DNA from: Siniperca chuatsi
Taxonomy: Eukaryota; Chordata; Actinopteri; Centrarchiformes; Sinipercidae
NCBI RefSeq assembly: GCF_020085105.1
Contig: NC_058052.1
Location: 10,149,233-10,213,232 of the forward strand
Direction: 5' to 3'
Length of the DNA: 64,000 bases
Shown here: one piece after another, positions 1-14,500 of the stretch
Layout: every line of letters begins with the position of its first letter
Numbering within the stretch: the stretch's first letter is position 1
Notes under the pieces: generated by a model
What the model saw: the letters and a program-made list of their open reading frames with translations, nothing else
What the model was told of the DNA's origin: nothing
Databases searched by the model: none
Position numbers and translations under genes: made by a program

Positions 1-2070
1 GTGCCAGGGCGTGTGTATGTATGAATATACAAAATATAAAGGACATTTATATTTTTGCACAAAAAAATCTGCTTCTCTCAACCTCACTGATTCAGAAAGT
101 GCCTCTACTGTTTTGTGCTTTCACTTTGTGCATGCATGCATGTTCATTTGTGAGAGTGCATGTCTCCTCATCGGAGGAACACACTCTTATGCACTCTTTG
201 CACGTTTGGCTGACTACATCTGCCATCCACAATAACCCTCGGAGTGATGTCCAATGTGCTGAGTATGTTATGATGTTTGTGTGCATGGTTAGCGAGGGTG
301 AGGGGAGGATAGTCCAGAAATAGAAATGTTTCATGAAAACATCACAATGGAGAATCATTTCACTGTAAAGGCTGGTTTCATAATCGCCCTGGAGGAACCA
401 GGCTTGTCTGTTCCATTTGAGCTCCCTTTTTGCCCTAATTCACTTCTGCAACTCGAATGTATTTAACCCAATGTCAGCTCTGACTACCCTTGCTCTCTTA
501 TCTCAGCCTTTACTCCTGTCAGGTCATGTTTGTTATGAAAGACTTGAGTGCTTTTTTTTCCGTCTGGGGGAGTGCTGTTAACATCAGAGCAATGATGATG
601 ACTGAGTTACAGTATGTGAGGCAGCAATCATCTTCCCTCTGAATGCCAGTCAGGAGAGGGGAGCACAGCCATGAGTAAACAAGGTGTGGCTCCTTTGAGA
701 TGATTTTCAGAGGAAAATCATTTCCCTGGCCAATCAGTCTCTGAGTCATTCAGTTTTTTCAGGATTCTCCCAGGATTTGTGTGCAGCACTGACAGCAGCG
801 CAGTTCCAGAGCCTTTTCTGGCAGGACGCTTTGAAATAGACTTGTCAGGGCTCAGGGCACAACAGAAAATGTTTATGTAAGTGGTCAGAAATAGGCAGCA
901 CATTTTGTCATGTTTAACATTAGTCATGAGATCACCAACTCTCTCAGCACAGCATCAAGCGATTATTAAATGTGGCTTTTACTTTTTGTTTTCTGAACAA
1001 CAAGTTGAACAGTCTACAGCCATGCTAGCAGCTCTGTAAGGCTGTACTTAGGCATTAAAGGGCTTTGAGCTAAACTCTAATATCAGCATACTAACATACC
1101 CACAATTACAATGCTAACATGCTGATGTTTAGAGGGTGTAATGTTCACCATCTTTGTTGAGTGTGTTAGCATGCTAACATTTGCTAATTAGCACTAAACA
1201 TAAAGCGTAGTTGAGACTGATGGGAATGGCTAATGAATTGTTTTGCAGGTATTTGGTCATAAACCAAAGTACTGAACACTCTAAAATTTGGACCGAGGAT
1301 GGCACTATATGGAAAGTTAAATGAGCCACAAAGTTATTACAATTCATCCTGACAGGGACATAAATGTATGCATCAAATTTCCATCCAATCCATCCAAAAG
1401 TTGCAGACATTTCACACAAAACCACAAATGTCAACCTGCTGCTGGCACTATATTAAAGTTCAGTGGTACACTAAAGTCTGTAGGATTCATCCTCTGGGGA
1501 CCATTAATGTCTGTACCAAATATCACCGCAATCCATACAATAGTGTTGTCAACAGTTGTTGAGATAATTCAGTCTGGACCAAAGTGGCAGCAACATAGCA
1601 ACCAACTAACAAACCATGATTACCATCACTAGAGCAACACCACTAGTGTAGCTAAAAATGTACTCATGAAACCAGGAAAATGTTCACACTGCAATGTTGC
1701 AACACCAGCACAAGCCCACCATTCCATATATGATGTCCCATATGACTTACTAAACATTATGTTGCATACTGTGACGAGTCAAGCGCCAAATTGAATCACA
1801 AATTTCATAACATGAATGAACAGCAGCTTCTGAAAACGCAGCATTTCCGCTTTATTATTGCAGAGCCAGCCAGTAAATTCCACAGGGGTGTCTCTGCTGA
1901 CCCAACATAATGCCCCTTTCATCACATACATATATTGAATATGTAAACTGTCCCACGCCTACCATCCTCAGCATCTTCAATAATGTGAAAGTCATACACT
2001 GTGAGCTGTTTATCACTGGCATGTCCTCACTTGCATACAGATAGACAGGCACAATGACACGGATACAAGG
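1..2070. other. Intergenic, no gene recognised
   Basis: No reading frame here resembles a known protein and none has convincing splice signals. The stretch from about 1030 to 1610 belongs to a dispersed repeat described separately. The rest is ordinary AT-rich fish intergenic sequence. Confidence 0.6.
1030..1610 (+). repeat. Dispersed teleost repeat, copy 1
   Basis: This segment carries repeated short words of the type gttagcatgctaacattt and a downstream stretch ending around tcagtctggacca. The same word order occurs on the opposite strand at about 11090-11530, including an aligned run near 'cctctggggaccattaatgtctgtacc'-like sequence read in reverse there. I read it as an old interspersed repeat, but cannot name the family. 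No coding capacity is visible. Confidence 0.5.
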
Positions 2071-2072
2071 CG

Positions 2073-2073
<1 letters not shown>

Positions 2074-2143
<70 letters not shown>
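2074..2143. repeat. (AT)n microsatellite
   Basis: About 70 bases of uninterrupted alternating AT. The reading frame through it (repeated Ile-Tyr) is an artefact of the repeat. Confidence 0.97.
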
Positions 2144-2145
<2 letters not shown>

Positions 2146-2149
2146 CACT

Positions 2150-5100
2150 GTGTGTGATGTTAAGCATTTATACGGCCTAGTGAGCCCATGTTTTCTTGTT
2201 CCAATCTAGCTAAGAGTAAAGCTAAGCTATTATGGAAAACTCTGTGCTTTGTTCCCTAAAAAGAACCTATATACCAATTTGAAGGAAAAGGAAAGGCATG
2301 ATTGTTAAATGGCAAATCCAAACCCGTCTCCCATCACCATTTACCTACACAACCTGCTAACCCAGCCCGGGCTCCAGCCTGAACACTGGATCAATGCGTA
2401 TCCTGATCAATAGGCTTATTAGAGCTGCAGTTGAGTGGTGAACAAAGCCGATTAGCTGAGTCTCCACAGCATGTCCCCTCAGGTTGAAGAGAAACACAGG
2501 AAAGGTCACCAGTCACAAGGTCATTGTGGAGCTGCTGGTTGTATACTAAGGCAGCCCTCACCCTCTCAGCACATATGATTAATAGAATTAGACTCTTGGA
2601 AACATTGATCAGCACTCTCTGTGCTCGCTCTGATCCATGCAGAAATCATGTTTAGCTCCCTTTTGGAACAATGCTAATGTTAATGTTAGAAGGAACCGCC
2701 CGAACCCATAGATTTGTAGTTATAAAGATGTATACTTAAAAAGAGGTTTTCAAGCTTTGCTTTGAAAATGTGCTGCTAGTGTTTAAAAGGTCAATGAGTG
2801 CAATAAGCCTTCATTTGAGACTATTTCTGTGGACGCCTGAGGCTGAACAATGAGGTGCGAGCTGATGACGAGTCTATGATGGTCAAAGAAGGCAATGTTC
2901 TCCAGTCAGTGGATGTGACACGAATGGAGTCACAGCTAGGCTAATTTTTGTTACCTTTTTACTCAAGAACATGTCTGAAAACCTGCCAAAAGACACTCGG
3001 GACTTTGTGAGTTCTGCCTCTATAGTTGGCATAAGACTGCATACATGGAGGGAATGAAAGAGACATATTCATGCCTTCAGAGTAATTTCATGATCATGGG
3101 CACCTGGGGCCTTATAAATCTTTTCAATCAGCAACTTATAGGCTCTCAATGACTAACATGACCATTCAGTGGTATGTACATTGGATTACTCAACAGCTTA
3201 TTTGCTTCGAGTACACTTATCATTGATAAGATTGAGTCAGGTAAATAAATGAAACAAATGCTGAATAAATAGTTGGTGAGGTGGCGAACATTTGAAAAAA
3301 CACTGTGGGTTTCATGTGAAAACAGAGATGGCTGCGTTTAATTGGAAAAGCAACTTTCCAGAGACCTTCGCATGTGTGACGACTGAAGATGAATGGGCTG
3401 TTCTCTCTTTCTCCTTTTCCACAGAGATATAGGCCTTGTGTTTTGATCCCCGCCTTGTGAATGGAAGGCTCTCTACACTATGTAACCTGAAACCCAATAG
3501 TAATGGGCACAAAGGCCACCTTTAACTGAGAGGCCTGTAATGAGCTGGAGGCAGGAGCGGCGCAGAGGCCAGGGGAATATCTGATGACTAAGAGGCTGCG
3601 AACGCCACTGTATACGACTGTGTGATTAATGAATGCAGCATCATCACAGACTGGCCTTCACCCAATGCTCTGAAGTCATCACCTCCACTCCTGCTCTTAT
3701 GTTAGAGTGTGAAGCAGCCAAGATTAATCTAATAAAGGAAATGTATACTTTAACACATGGATTATTTCCTTCCATTGAAGCAAACTTGCATGTCATTTGG
3801 GTAGTTTTTATAAAGTCAGTGAGGTGTGCTGTAGTCTGCGGATATTGATCTGGAGCCTTATGTCTTGTGTGCTGGCTCAGGGTTTATTTGCAGCTGCTGT
3901 TACGGGAAATGGATCCCCCGAGCGATCTGGATTCAGCTGATCCAATTAAATGCTGTGAATAATTGATCTGACAGTGAAACTGAGCCCTGTCACATGGGAG
4001 TGGGTGACATCATCATTTAAGGGTTGAAACCGTACTCCTGTGCAGCTGGACTGCCCCGGGTCGTTTGTTCCACAATCAGCCCACTGTATCTGATTACCGT
4101 CTGTGAAGGACACAAAGCAGACCATGAGGACAGAAGGGGAGGATACACTGGCATTATCACGCTCAGCAAGACTGTACAAAGACAACAGACTCTCTGATAA
4201 CCGGGGCCTGGAAACTCATGAGATTGTCACATGTTGCATGTCTGCAAACCTGAGTCCACTAAACTGAGAGAAATGAATTTTGATTTCATCTGGTTACATT
4301 GCTGAAGTTGAACTTTCTATCTTTCCCTTCTCACAGCCCTTATTTGCCTCTCATTTCAGGGCTGTGCGAGCTGTGTTGCATTGCGTGCTACAAAGGCCAT
4401 TCCTAAACAAGACCTCCATGTGAACCAGATGGACTCTGTGTGGGTTGATTATCTTCCTGGCCATGAAATAAGGTGCAAATAGGAGCCATCTTTGACCCTG
4501 GCCTTGGAGGAAGCTTAGATTGTAATATCTAATGAAACCCCTCCCGAGAGGTCTGCTCCTGCCGCTCGCCACCTTTTCATCTAGATCTGCACCGCAAATG
4601 AGAAAAGGAGGCTGTTGAACATCCAACATCTTGTCTGAATTAGACTCGAACCCTTGGGCAGGAACAGGGGGAGATCTGCTCTCAACGTCTCCCCTCGGCT
4701 TCTCACGGAGGGAGGAAAGGGTGTGGGGTCCCGTTTACAGCTGACTCTCATGCTGCAAACATTTTGCCGTATTGGCACTTCTGATCTGGTCATGATGAAC
4801 TCATGGGCCTGATGAAATCATCAAGAGTTTCTCCCCATGTGGCCACACAGTCATCGTGCATCACTGTTTAATGTCCAGGTTTGTAAAGTGTCATTATTGC
4901 TGTCTGCCTGTGGTAAGTCTAGAGACTCAACAACTGAGCCTGATTCAGAGAAAGGCATGACTAGTTTGTCCACAGCAGGTGTTTAGTTGATCGTTCCAAT
5001 CTTATTCAGTTGCCTTCTCTCTCTCTGGCCGAAAAGGACAACCCTTTACCGCTTTGATCACGAAAGCAGATTGAGAATCGATGCTAGTGGCCCAGGCAAT

Positions 5101-5160
5101 AACACTGGTGTCTGTAGAAAAAAAGATTATGCAAATACTAGTATCAGTCAGATGAAGAAA
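2150..5160. other. Intergenic, no gene recognised
   Basis: Mixed-composition sequence with several short open frames, none with a recognisable domain, codon bias or consistent exon boundaries. Conserved non-coding elements could be present but cannot be judged from one sequence. Confidence 0.55.
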
Positions 5161-5169
5161 CATTAAAGG

Positions 5170-5797
5170 TTCAGACTACAGGAGTTTTAAAATCCTAACC
5201 GATTTTTAAATCGGTTGCATCACGCACATAAGGAGAAATTACACAGATGATATTCTCTCTGATCTTAAACATGCTTACACTACAAGATTTGAAAATAATG
5301 GTGCATCACACAATACAGGATATTATTATTATTGTTGCGCCAGAGGAAGCAATGCACCACCTCACATGATCTCATGGAGAACCAGATGTAAACAAAATGG
5401 AGACTGACGTGGTGCAACATCTTGATGTAGTAATGCTTTGCAGTGAGAAAAAACAAAAGCAAAAGGCACAAGTCTGGATGAGAAAATGGTTGGGGAGGCG
5501 CGGTCAACACGGGTTGTCTATTCTTCAGTGAGAACTGGAGGTGAGATTTTAACAGTCAGTTTTAATATCTGTCAACAGCAGAGTTGTCTCTCTCATTGTC
5601 TACTGTGGTCCCGCTCGGAAAGTACTGATGTGATGCATCCAGATTTTAAATCCTAAATATCAAACATGTTTGAAATTATCGGGGCTGTCCCGATGAGTGT
5701 GTGAGCAGTTTGGGAGGTTTAAGACTGGATCTGTAAACCCCTCACATTGCCAGAAAATATGTGCCGAACATCGGTACTAACCAAAACTCCTGTAGTC
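5170..5797. mobile_element. Non-autonomous TIR element (MITE-like)
   Basis: The left end contains gactacaggagtttt followed by a cctaaccga-like run. The right end contains aaaactcctgtagtc, the exact reverse complement of the left motif, preceded by ggtactaacc. These are terminal inverted repeats about 630 bp apart with no transposase frame between them. The interior is also partly palindromic (around the aaatcggtt and ttttaaatcc motifs). I could not settle the exact ends or target-site duplication, so the superfamily is unassigned. Confidence 0.55.
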
Positions 5798-5799
5798 TA

Positions 5800-8700
5800 G
5801 GCCCAGCTGTAGGAGTCAGATGAGAAGATCGTTACCAGTCGCATGTCTGTGCGTTAAGTAAGGAATTAGCTAGCCTGATAATCAGACTGAATTGCTATTT
5901 TGTTTCACTTCATTCAGCCTCACATCGCGTTCATGTTAGCCCATTTCTTGTAGGGGGTGAGAGGTGGGGATTTTGTTTTGTTTTGTCCTAACCAAAAGCG
6001 AGTGACAGATCCATCCCAGCAACGTCATTTTCAGTCGACAGGGTAGCTGTTGTAGCTGTTGCTAGCAGATGTTAAAATTTTGGAGTTTAAGAGTTTTATT
6101 TCTGTAAGTCGGCTTACAACACAGCTAGGTCTCATCCACTCTTGTCACCAGTTTTATGGCCATTTGGTTTGTCAGTTGTTTTCATGGATGTAGCTAGGTA
6201 GCTTGCAAGCTATGCGGGAAGATGATAGCATTATTCTTAATCCCGCCTACAAGGCTTTGATTGGTCGACTCTTTCTCCAACTGGTGGAAGCCAGCAATGG
6301 GCATAACATCAGAGCTACTGTATTTGAATAACTGACTGAGTGAGAGATTTGGGCGCAAATTCAGAGGTCTGGAACAAGACTAGTGATTAATCTAGCTTTG
6401 CATAAAGACTGGAAGCAGAGGGAACAGTTTGCCTGGCTCTCTCCAAAAATGAGTCTACAATCACCTCTACACCTCACTAATTAATACTTTATATCTAATT
6501 TCTTTAATCCATAAACAAACAGAAATGTAAGAATGTGGATTTGTAATTATGTGCTGAAACTATTTCTTCACAAACAACCCTAACCCAACAAATAACCCTA
6601 ACCCAGACCTGTCATCTTCTGTGGTGCTTAGCCTGAACCCAATTTAGCCTTATCACTAACCACTCATCTTCTCGCCTAATCATAACCTCACATTAACCTA
6701 AATTGAGCCCTGACACCAATCACGGACAGCAGCGCTGTGGGGAAAACAGTTCAAAGGGGAAATGCACTTTGACACAAGAAACATATTTCATGAATTAATT
6801 GATTATTAAGTAAACATTTCAAGTTGAGCAACAAGTTGAGCTCTCCAATATTAACTGCCAATCTCTCAAGTGAAGATAAACTTGATTTAAGTATGCTTCT
6901 TTTTTTCCCCTGTTGAGAAGGTTGGCAAAAGCAAACATGGCCATGGCCAAACATTTCTCCATGAATTGAGTCATTGGACCTTCATGCGGGCAATGAGGGG
7001 ACCCTGTCAGTTAATTAGAGGAGGGTGGTGACGGCTCCATCCATCACCTTACGTTTTCTTTCACTCTGAGACAAGTCCAGTTGGATCATTTCCCTCATCC
7101 GTCAAACCGGAGAACGTTTCCAACTGCAAAGACCACCAATGGGTGGAGAGCTGGAATGAAATCTTTTGAGCAACACACTGACAAGAGCTCGACCTCCAAG
7201 GAAAGGTCATGCGGTGTTACCATGGCAACAGAGAACACCACCGGTATGTTAAAAAGGTAGCCAGGAGGGGTGTAGGGGGCGTCTAAACTGAATCCATGGC
7301 TGCGGAATTTCAGTGGGTGGGTGCGGATGCATGTTGAATATTAAAATATTCTCTCTAAATGAAGTCGGAGTAGCTGTGCCTCTATTCATTACACGACTCT
7401 GATGTTCCATAACCATTAACATCTGTTAAAGCCCAATACGCACCACAACACATCCAGCTCTCTGGACAAGGGGGGTATTTTTAGACATGTACTCATTAGT
7501 GCTGAGAGATCATTTGTAATGAAGGACGGGAGGGGAGAAAGAGGCCAATAACACAGTGAAAGATGGCATCCATATTCAAATACCTGAGGAGCGAGTGGGT
7601 TTAACTGGTAGTGTACTGAGTGGGGGTGAGATGTGAGGGGCAGGCAAAGATTTTGAGGAGAGTGATGCAATAAAATAGTCAGGGCAAGGTCAAGGAAATT
7701 ATACAGCACATTATGCATTATGTGAAAGCTTCTAGCTCTGTTTCTAAAACATAGACAACATATGTAACCTCTAACTAATTACATATGCTTAAAAGACTGC
7801 TATGTTCCCTGGACAGGGATCAAACCTATTGTTCTTGCTGGGATCGTCAGTTCTATTAGCAGATCGGCTATCATTCAGAATTACGCATGGTATCAATAAT
7901 TGGACTATCCTCACTGAGAACAGTTCAATTATTTCACTCTGAAATTATATATATATATCCTGCAGTCAGCATGTACCATATTTAGTGTTATCTGCTTTTC
8001 TATAATGAGACTCTGTTTTAATTTGCTGCAGGAGGGTAAGTGCCATGCAATCCGTCTCTTTCTCCAGGTGGAGGTTAGATTGGATAAGAATATAGTGCCA
8101 TTGTCTAACAAAGTGAGAACACAAACACAGATAGGGTGGTAGACAGCCATGCCACTTCTACAGCTCTTCCAGTGGGATGTAGCCTGATACAACAGTGCCC
8201 CCTGGAGGACACACTAGTTAGTCAAAGTGTCTGTGAACTTAAAGCAACCAGGGGCAAATCCAGGTGTTTTTACAGACTGAAAATTATTCAGAATATAATG
8301 TTTATGTAATGTAATTACTACAATGCACTTATGTGAACATTTGTCTAATTACCAGATCCTGCACTGAATGCTTAATGTGTCAAAGTGACATATAACCAAG
8401 CCAAAAAAACAAAAACAAACAACGCACAAAACACTAGCAAAAGCCATGCAGTCCAAATATGTTTTTGCGTGCCCCGGCCTTGTCCCACCAGGCTGGTGCT
8501 GTCACAGGCAAAACAGGAAAACACAATGGAGTGATGGAGGGACTAATTTGCCAGAGTGGCCTTTGCTGCCACACAATTAGCAGCAGAACAGTGGGCACAC
8601 CAAATATCCAAGTGCCACTCTACAGGGAGGCCAACTTGGTCTGCGGCTCCAAATAGAGTTGGCCAATTTGGCCGGTGACTTCACTGGCGTGTGAAGCCAG

Positions 8701-11088
8701 TCATTGTCCTCCCAGGCAGCCGGCAGATGGGAGAGAAACGTGGCCAGGTGATGAGAGGGACAGTCACTGATGGAGTGATAATATCAGTATTAATATTTAT
8801 TCATGATTGGAAATGAAAACATCTGATGAAATCCAGCTTCATCACTAGTGCAGTGCAGTTGACTCCGCCATCTAATGTTTTGTCTTTGTAACGGTATGTT
8901 TCATTCTATTTTTACATTTTGCAATGGTTTTGCATATGAAGGACCAATTGTCTTACAAGAAAAGTAAGAGTGACTGTAACAATAAATATAAATGTATAAA
9001 TATGAAGGGTATGGTATAGTTAAGAGATAGTTTGTTAGTATTTAATTTACAAAATATGTGTATATATGTGTATATGTACATATGTGTGTGCACATTGTAT
9101 ATTGTTCATCATTAGTATTTGACTTCATGTTCAAAAGCAAAGGTACAAAAACAGTGCTCCTGTATTGCTGTCCCAGGATGAATTTTGTTTTGTTAAATTT
9201 AGTGTAATTCTCTGTTCATTCACTGATTCCTTGTTATTCTCCATAAGACAGAGTTTAGGTTATCTGTTAAATTAGCCATAACCTTAATGTAACTGAGCAG
9301 AGTGGTATCAATCATCTCATCTACGTCTCAGCAAGAAAACGAATAAGCGTATTTCCCAAAATGTCTAACTATTCCTTCAAAAATCAATTATTAGTTGGGC
9401 TCTAATTTGTATGTATGTTTGTTGCATCAGCACAAAAGATGTATTCATTTGGGTTTATGAATTGGTGTTTCCATTGGATCCTACATTTGAAATGAAATAA
9501 AACAGTTAAAACAAATAAGTGAAAGGCTTCAGTGCTTACTATCTATCTGCTTTCTACTGTACATCTGCCACCCACACCTCAAGAGCCTTGAGATTTTATC
9601 ATGCACAGAGCTGTCATAAAGAGGATGCTGAGCTAACATGCTAAAAGAAGGTCAGATGCACTCTTCCTTGAAATATTATAAAGAAATGGATGTAATGTCA
9701 GTAATCTATAGCCTACAATTGATTACAGCATCTTCCAGCAATGAAAGAACATGCATCCATTTCCCACTCAACTTCCTATATGTCCTTCACTAGAGATAAT
9801 GTACAGCAGTGAAAAAGCTCTTAAGCATGGCATTATCTGTAATATTGCCTGCAGAATGACATGCCTCTAATGACAGAGCACAACATGCGCTCATAGGGAA
9901 AAAACACTTGATAGTGCTTACAGAGCTTGATGGAAAAATAAATAAATAAATGCAGACGACAGGATGGCGAGGGTGACTCAGACCACAGGGTGTTGATTTC
10001 TGGGAAAGTGGCTCACGAGGCTGGAAGTACGAAGACAGATGGCCACATGGTGCACCGATTCCCCTATGAGGCTTCACACACAACATGAAATCCATTTATG
10101 AGATGGCTCTCTGAGTGTAATGCCACAAATTTGGGTCTGATGAAGAACACAGGAGCCGAGTGCCAGCAATGGGGACTTTCAACCATCCCTAAAAGGATTT
10201 CTGAGAGCCCAGATGTGCCGTGCATTGAATTTGATTGAACTGTGTTTATCCCTACCAGGGCTTTTTAAAGGACATCTTATCAGGTTACATACAGTATATA
10301 GAGAGTTAATACAATAGAAATGTTTGGAGTGATTGTACTGTGTCAATGCACCAGCAGCATAAATACAAGCTCTGAAAACACCCAAATATTCCTTACATTA
10401 ACCAAAAAACTGCTTAAATGTCCAGACCAAAATGAGTGAATTGAATCACACACTGACAATATACAGTATTAAGAACAATTTTGAGGTACCAAATATTGTA
10501 CTTTTTACGCCACGACATTTATTTGACTAGTTATTTGCAGATTCAGATTAATAATACAAAATTTAATCAAGAACATAATTATGATGTATTATTACAGGTT
10601 AAAATAAGACTTTATTGATCTCAGGGGAGAAATTCACAAGTACCCCACAGTACATAAAGTAATTCTAATTACCCCCACCATTACCAGCTGCAACATTAAA
10701 GTGATGAACACAATAATGCATCAATAATTATAATCCAATATACATTTGTTTCCAATATACATACCTTTCCGCATAATGAGTACTTTTGGTACGTTAAGTA
10801 TATTTTGATGCGAACACTTATGTACTTTTACTTCTGAGAAAGATCTGAGAACGTCTTAAATCACTGATTAAGAATGAAAAGGTGCAATCCATTTTCTAAT
10901 CGAATGTTGCCCTACAAAAGGATCCACTGACTTTGACTGCTATAGATTTGTGAAGGTACCAGACAGAATAGGCTTCTTTCCAACAAGGATCAATAGGTGT
11001 CAGGTGTCTACGGCAGCATGTTCTATGAATGGAGCTGTGATCAACCCCCAACTCCCCAACCCTTGTAATGAATTAATTATATAGTGTT
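5800..11088. other. Intergenic, no gene recognised
   Basis: No gene is supported. Seen here: a short ccctaa-containing run near 6577-6605 that is too short to be an interstitial telomere, a short TG/TA-rich run near 9055-9095, and the retroposon-tail-like segment near 10.6 kb listed separately. All open frames are short and unlike known proteins. Confidence 0.5.
10600..10670 (+). repeat. Retroposon-tail-like segment
   Basis: The words 'actttattgatctcagggg' and 'gaaattcacaagtaccccac' resemble a 3'-terminal motif common in fish LINE/SINE elements (an Actttattgatccc-type end followed by a gaaattcac run). Identification is by memory of this motif only. No coding part is attached. Confidence 0.35.
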
Positions 11089-11089
11089 T

Positions 11090-11530
11090 TTACTCATGCT
11101 AGCGCGATGGCTCTAGGGATGGCAAGGTTGGTCTGATAGTCCACCACTGGTCCAGACTGAAATATCTCAACAACTATGAAATTAATTGCCATGAAATTGT
11201 GTACAGACATTTGTGGCCCCCAGAGGAGGAATCCTAATGACTTTGGTGATCCCCTGACTTTCCCTCTAGCGCCACCAGCAGGTTGACATTTATGGTTTTA
11301 AATGAAATTGTGAAATTTGGGTCACTGACTTTGAATTATGACTAAATACTACAACTGAGGCTGACATATCACTAACCTGTGTTCAGTGCTATTAAGCAAA
11401 TGTTAGCATGCTAACACACTACACTAAGATGGTTAACATGGTAAACATGATACCTACTTAGCATCATCATGTTAGCATTTAGCTCAAGTACAGCCAAACA
11501 GAGCTGCCAGCTTGGCTGTAGTAGTCTTAG
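11090..11530 (-). repeat. Dispersed teleost repeat, copy 2 (inverted)
   Basis: Read in reverse, this stretch follows the same order as the repeat near 1030-1610: tttagctc..., gttagcatgctaac..., then cctctgggggccacaaatgtc and the ttgttgagatatttcagtctgg words. Divergence is considerable, so both copies look old. No coding capacity is seen. Confidence 0.5.
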
Positions 11531-11531
11531 T

Positions 11532-14500
11532 CTTCTTTCACCTACAACAAACAATTAGCTCGAATTTGAGATTAAGATCCACATGGTCGAAGGACTAACT
11601 TCATTCGTAAGGAATTAAAAAGATCTTCATAGCAAAAAGAGGAAAAAATGGTTAATTATGTGATTGAATGATGGAAATTGCTGGAGGTTTCACCTCCTCC
11701 ATCTAATCCCACCTACTGAGGCGAGCTCTTTCATTCATGGACTATGGTATGCCCAACATGTTTAAACATGACATGATTTGCTGCTCTCACCAGTCACAGA
11801 ATGTTTTCATATGAGCTCCCCTCCAAGAAAAGGAAAATCCAGATAAAAAGATCAAATTGTATGTATTAAAATATATTTTAAATTAATCTTTGAAACGTCC
11901 AACCTGAAGTGACCTTTCACTTAAACGCAAACAAACCCACTCAGGCAGAAAAGAGCTCTCAAACACAAGACAGGTGGGCTGACTGCAGAGAAGGAGGCAG
12001 AGTGTGTCTGCTTTTAGAGGCTGTGTTGGCTCGAGTGAGGCCAAACTGGACACAAATCATCTGGAGCACCATCCAGAGGGGTGGGCGTGTGGGTGGGTGG
12101 GAAGGCAGAGCAGATAAAACGAATCCTAAAAAGCTCCTGGCAGCTGAATAAAACAGCCCCAAAGGCTGTCTGTGATGGCGTGGTGTTCAAGCGTTGGCCC
12201 CCTCTTTCTGTTTCTGGCTTTGTTCATGTCCTGGTTTCACAGCGCTTTCATCTCCCTCCCTGCCTTTCCCATAGGTGCCTGTGTAATTACTACTGACACA
12301 AAGAGGAAGAGGCAACCATGAATCCGCAAACATTACAAAAGTAATTCATTCCTGTCGATTCACTCTATCTTTCAATTTGTCTGCCAGTTTGATGAGCTTG
12401 CCTTTTTCTCTTATTTCTCTGCAACCTTGTTAAAAGACCAGAGTGCTTTGGGCTCAGTTAATCACCGCTGCCATCACACACTTCCTTAATTTACTGTCAC
12501 TTATCATTTAAATTATGCAACAAAGTCACTTTGCTTGATTCTGCCAGTGCTGAATATTCTAATTTCTAGACTATAAACACTTCACTACAGAGCCTTTAAT
12601 AGCACATGGAGCATGAATCCTATCTCATAGCTTCAGTCTGCAGGTGCAGGTGTAGAAGTAGACACCTCCCTCTGAATAATTTAAAAGCAAATAAAATAGT
12701 TCCTTCAAAGTCTTTTAGAGAACTGACTGTTGCCTAGTATTTACCACGGTTATGATATATTTATGACAGCAATGAGGAGGATGTTCAGATGTCTCCATCC
12801 TTGATTTGGAAGGATCCGTCTGGCAGTAAACAAGATCAGTGTGGGTGGTTGCAGTGGGTACATATTGTAACCTTCAGCTCTAACACCTGTCAGATAAAGA
12901 CACAAACTCTGACAGCAAGTGTGCCGTTTGTATTTCTTCACAGAGCACAGTGGTACCTGTTTAAGAGCAAAAATGTTTTTTTTCTTTCCATATTCCTCAT
13001 GAGAAATCCACACTAACGTCATGATTGCATCACCTCACACACGTCTTTCCTGCGGGCATGAAATCAGCACAACAGCTGGGCTGTCAAAAGGTGTCATTTT
13101 TGCAAAAGAAAACAGGGGAATAACTGGCTGCAGAAGCTTTCCAGGATCCTCCTGACACACTGCCGCCTCCCCTGCTGCTCTGCTATGAACTGCTGAACTC
13201 CAGATGGGGCTGACTCTTTGACTTATTAAAGATTTACCAGGTGAGTCTGCCATCGTGCCCTTGACCTTTAAAGCTGCGGGGTGTGGCAGTGAGCGTTTGG
13301 GGGATTTGAGGGAGCAAGAAGTTGACAAATGACTTTTCTGGCTTTGCCAAATGACAGCGTTGGCAGGCTGTCAACAGAGAGAATGCAATATCTTTTGTAG
13401 TAAATTACCAGCCCACACAAAGTGACACAAGGCAGCGTAAGTCAAGTTGTTCTGACAGCTCCTTCAGCTGCCACACAGAGCAAGCCAAGAAAACTGTACA
13501 CACACATAGACACGTACCACACTTTTACCCACATGTGCCAGTAAAACAAAACACACACACCAACATGGTAAGATCCGTTTTACATAAACCTCTTGATGCA
13601 AGAAAAAAAAAATTCTTTGGAGAACATTTACACTTCAGGGGAAATTCAACAGAATTCTTCTTTATGGAATAATGGCTGGCAAACTTAATTCAAACCAATT
13701 ATGTCTTCAAAAGCTGACTTGTAACATTTTTCTTGAATCAAGTGAAAAACTGTACTTTTTGGTGGGAACGTTTCATTTTATTTCTTGAATCGAGTGATAT
13801 TTTCTTGCACCAAATGGTGCATCTTCCCTGGATTCATGAAGATTATTAGAGATAAACTGAAGGTATATTAGAGTAAACATACCTTACAGTAGAGGGAAAT
13901 TTGTTTACATCAGTTAGATTGACAAGACAAACCAGGGCAGGAGTGTGAGAAGAAAAGGCAGAGAGGCAGCTGCTGCCAGCAGTGATAAACAACATCAGCT
14001 AACCAAAGAAATCCTGTGATGTGAAAATATTATTTCATCTATCTGCTCTCTGGAGACGGTGCGGTGGTATTTTTGAGAAGTGAATATAAGAAGTGAGAAT
14101 GAATATTTTAATATATGAGCGAATATTTGGCTGATGTGGAGCAAAGTTTGCCAAGTCTGTTGTCTCTGATTTACTGTGCATTTAATGTAGACCAGTTGGG
14201 AGTTCTCGCATGAAATGAGTTTTACGTAACTAGAGTACAAGAGCTTGGGGGAGGATGTACTGTAGGTGTTGTGAAGAGGATCTGATCTCCTCTGCTGACT
14301 GGAGCTGAATCAGGTGGATGTGAGTCAACACAAGGTGTTTTTCTTTAAAATGGGAGCTCAGATACACAGCTTGAACTTGATTGTAATGGCTTGAAAGGAA
14401 AAGTGACAGCAGAACTTTTTGTCTCATACTCAGTATAATCTCTAGGGGGACGAAAAACACCGCAAACTATATCAGGTGAAACATTCTCCTTTAGTTTAAC

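Noticed and set aside
6577-6605. Interstitial telomere-like ccctaa words
   Set aside because: Only a few imperfect units, and such words also occur by chance or inside fish repeats.
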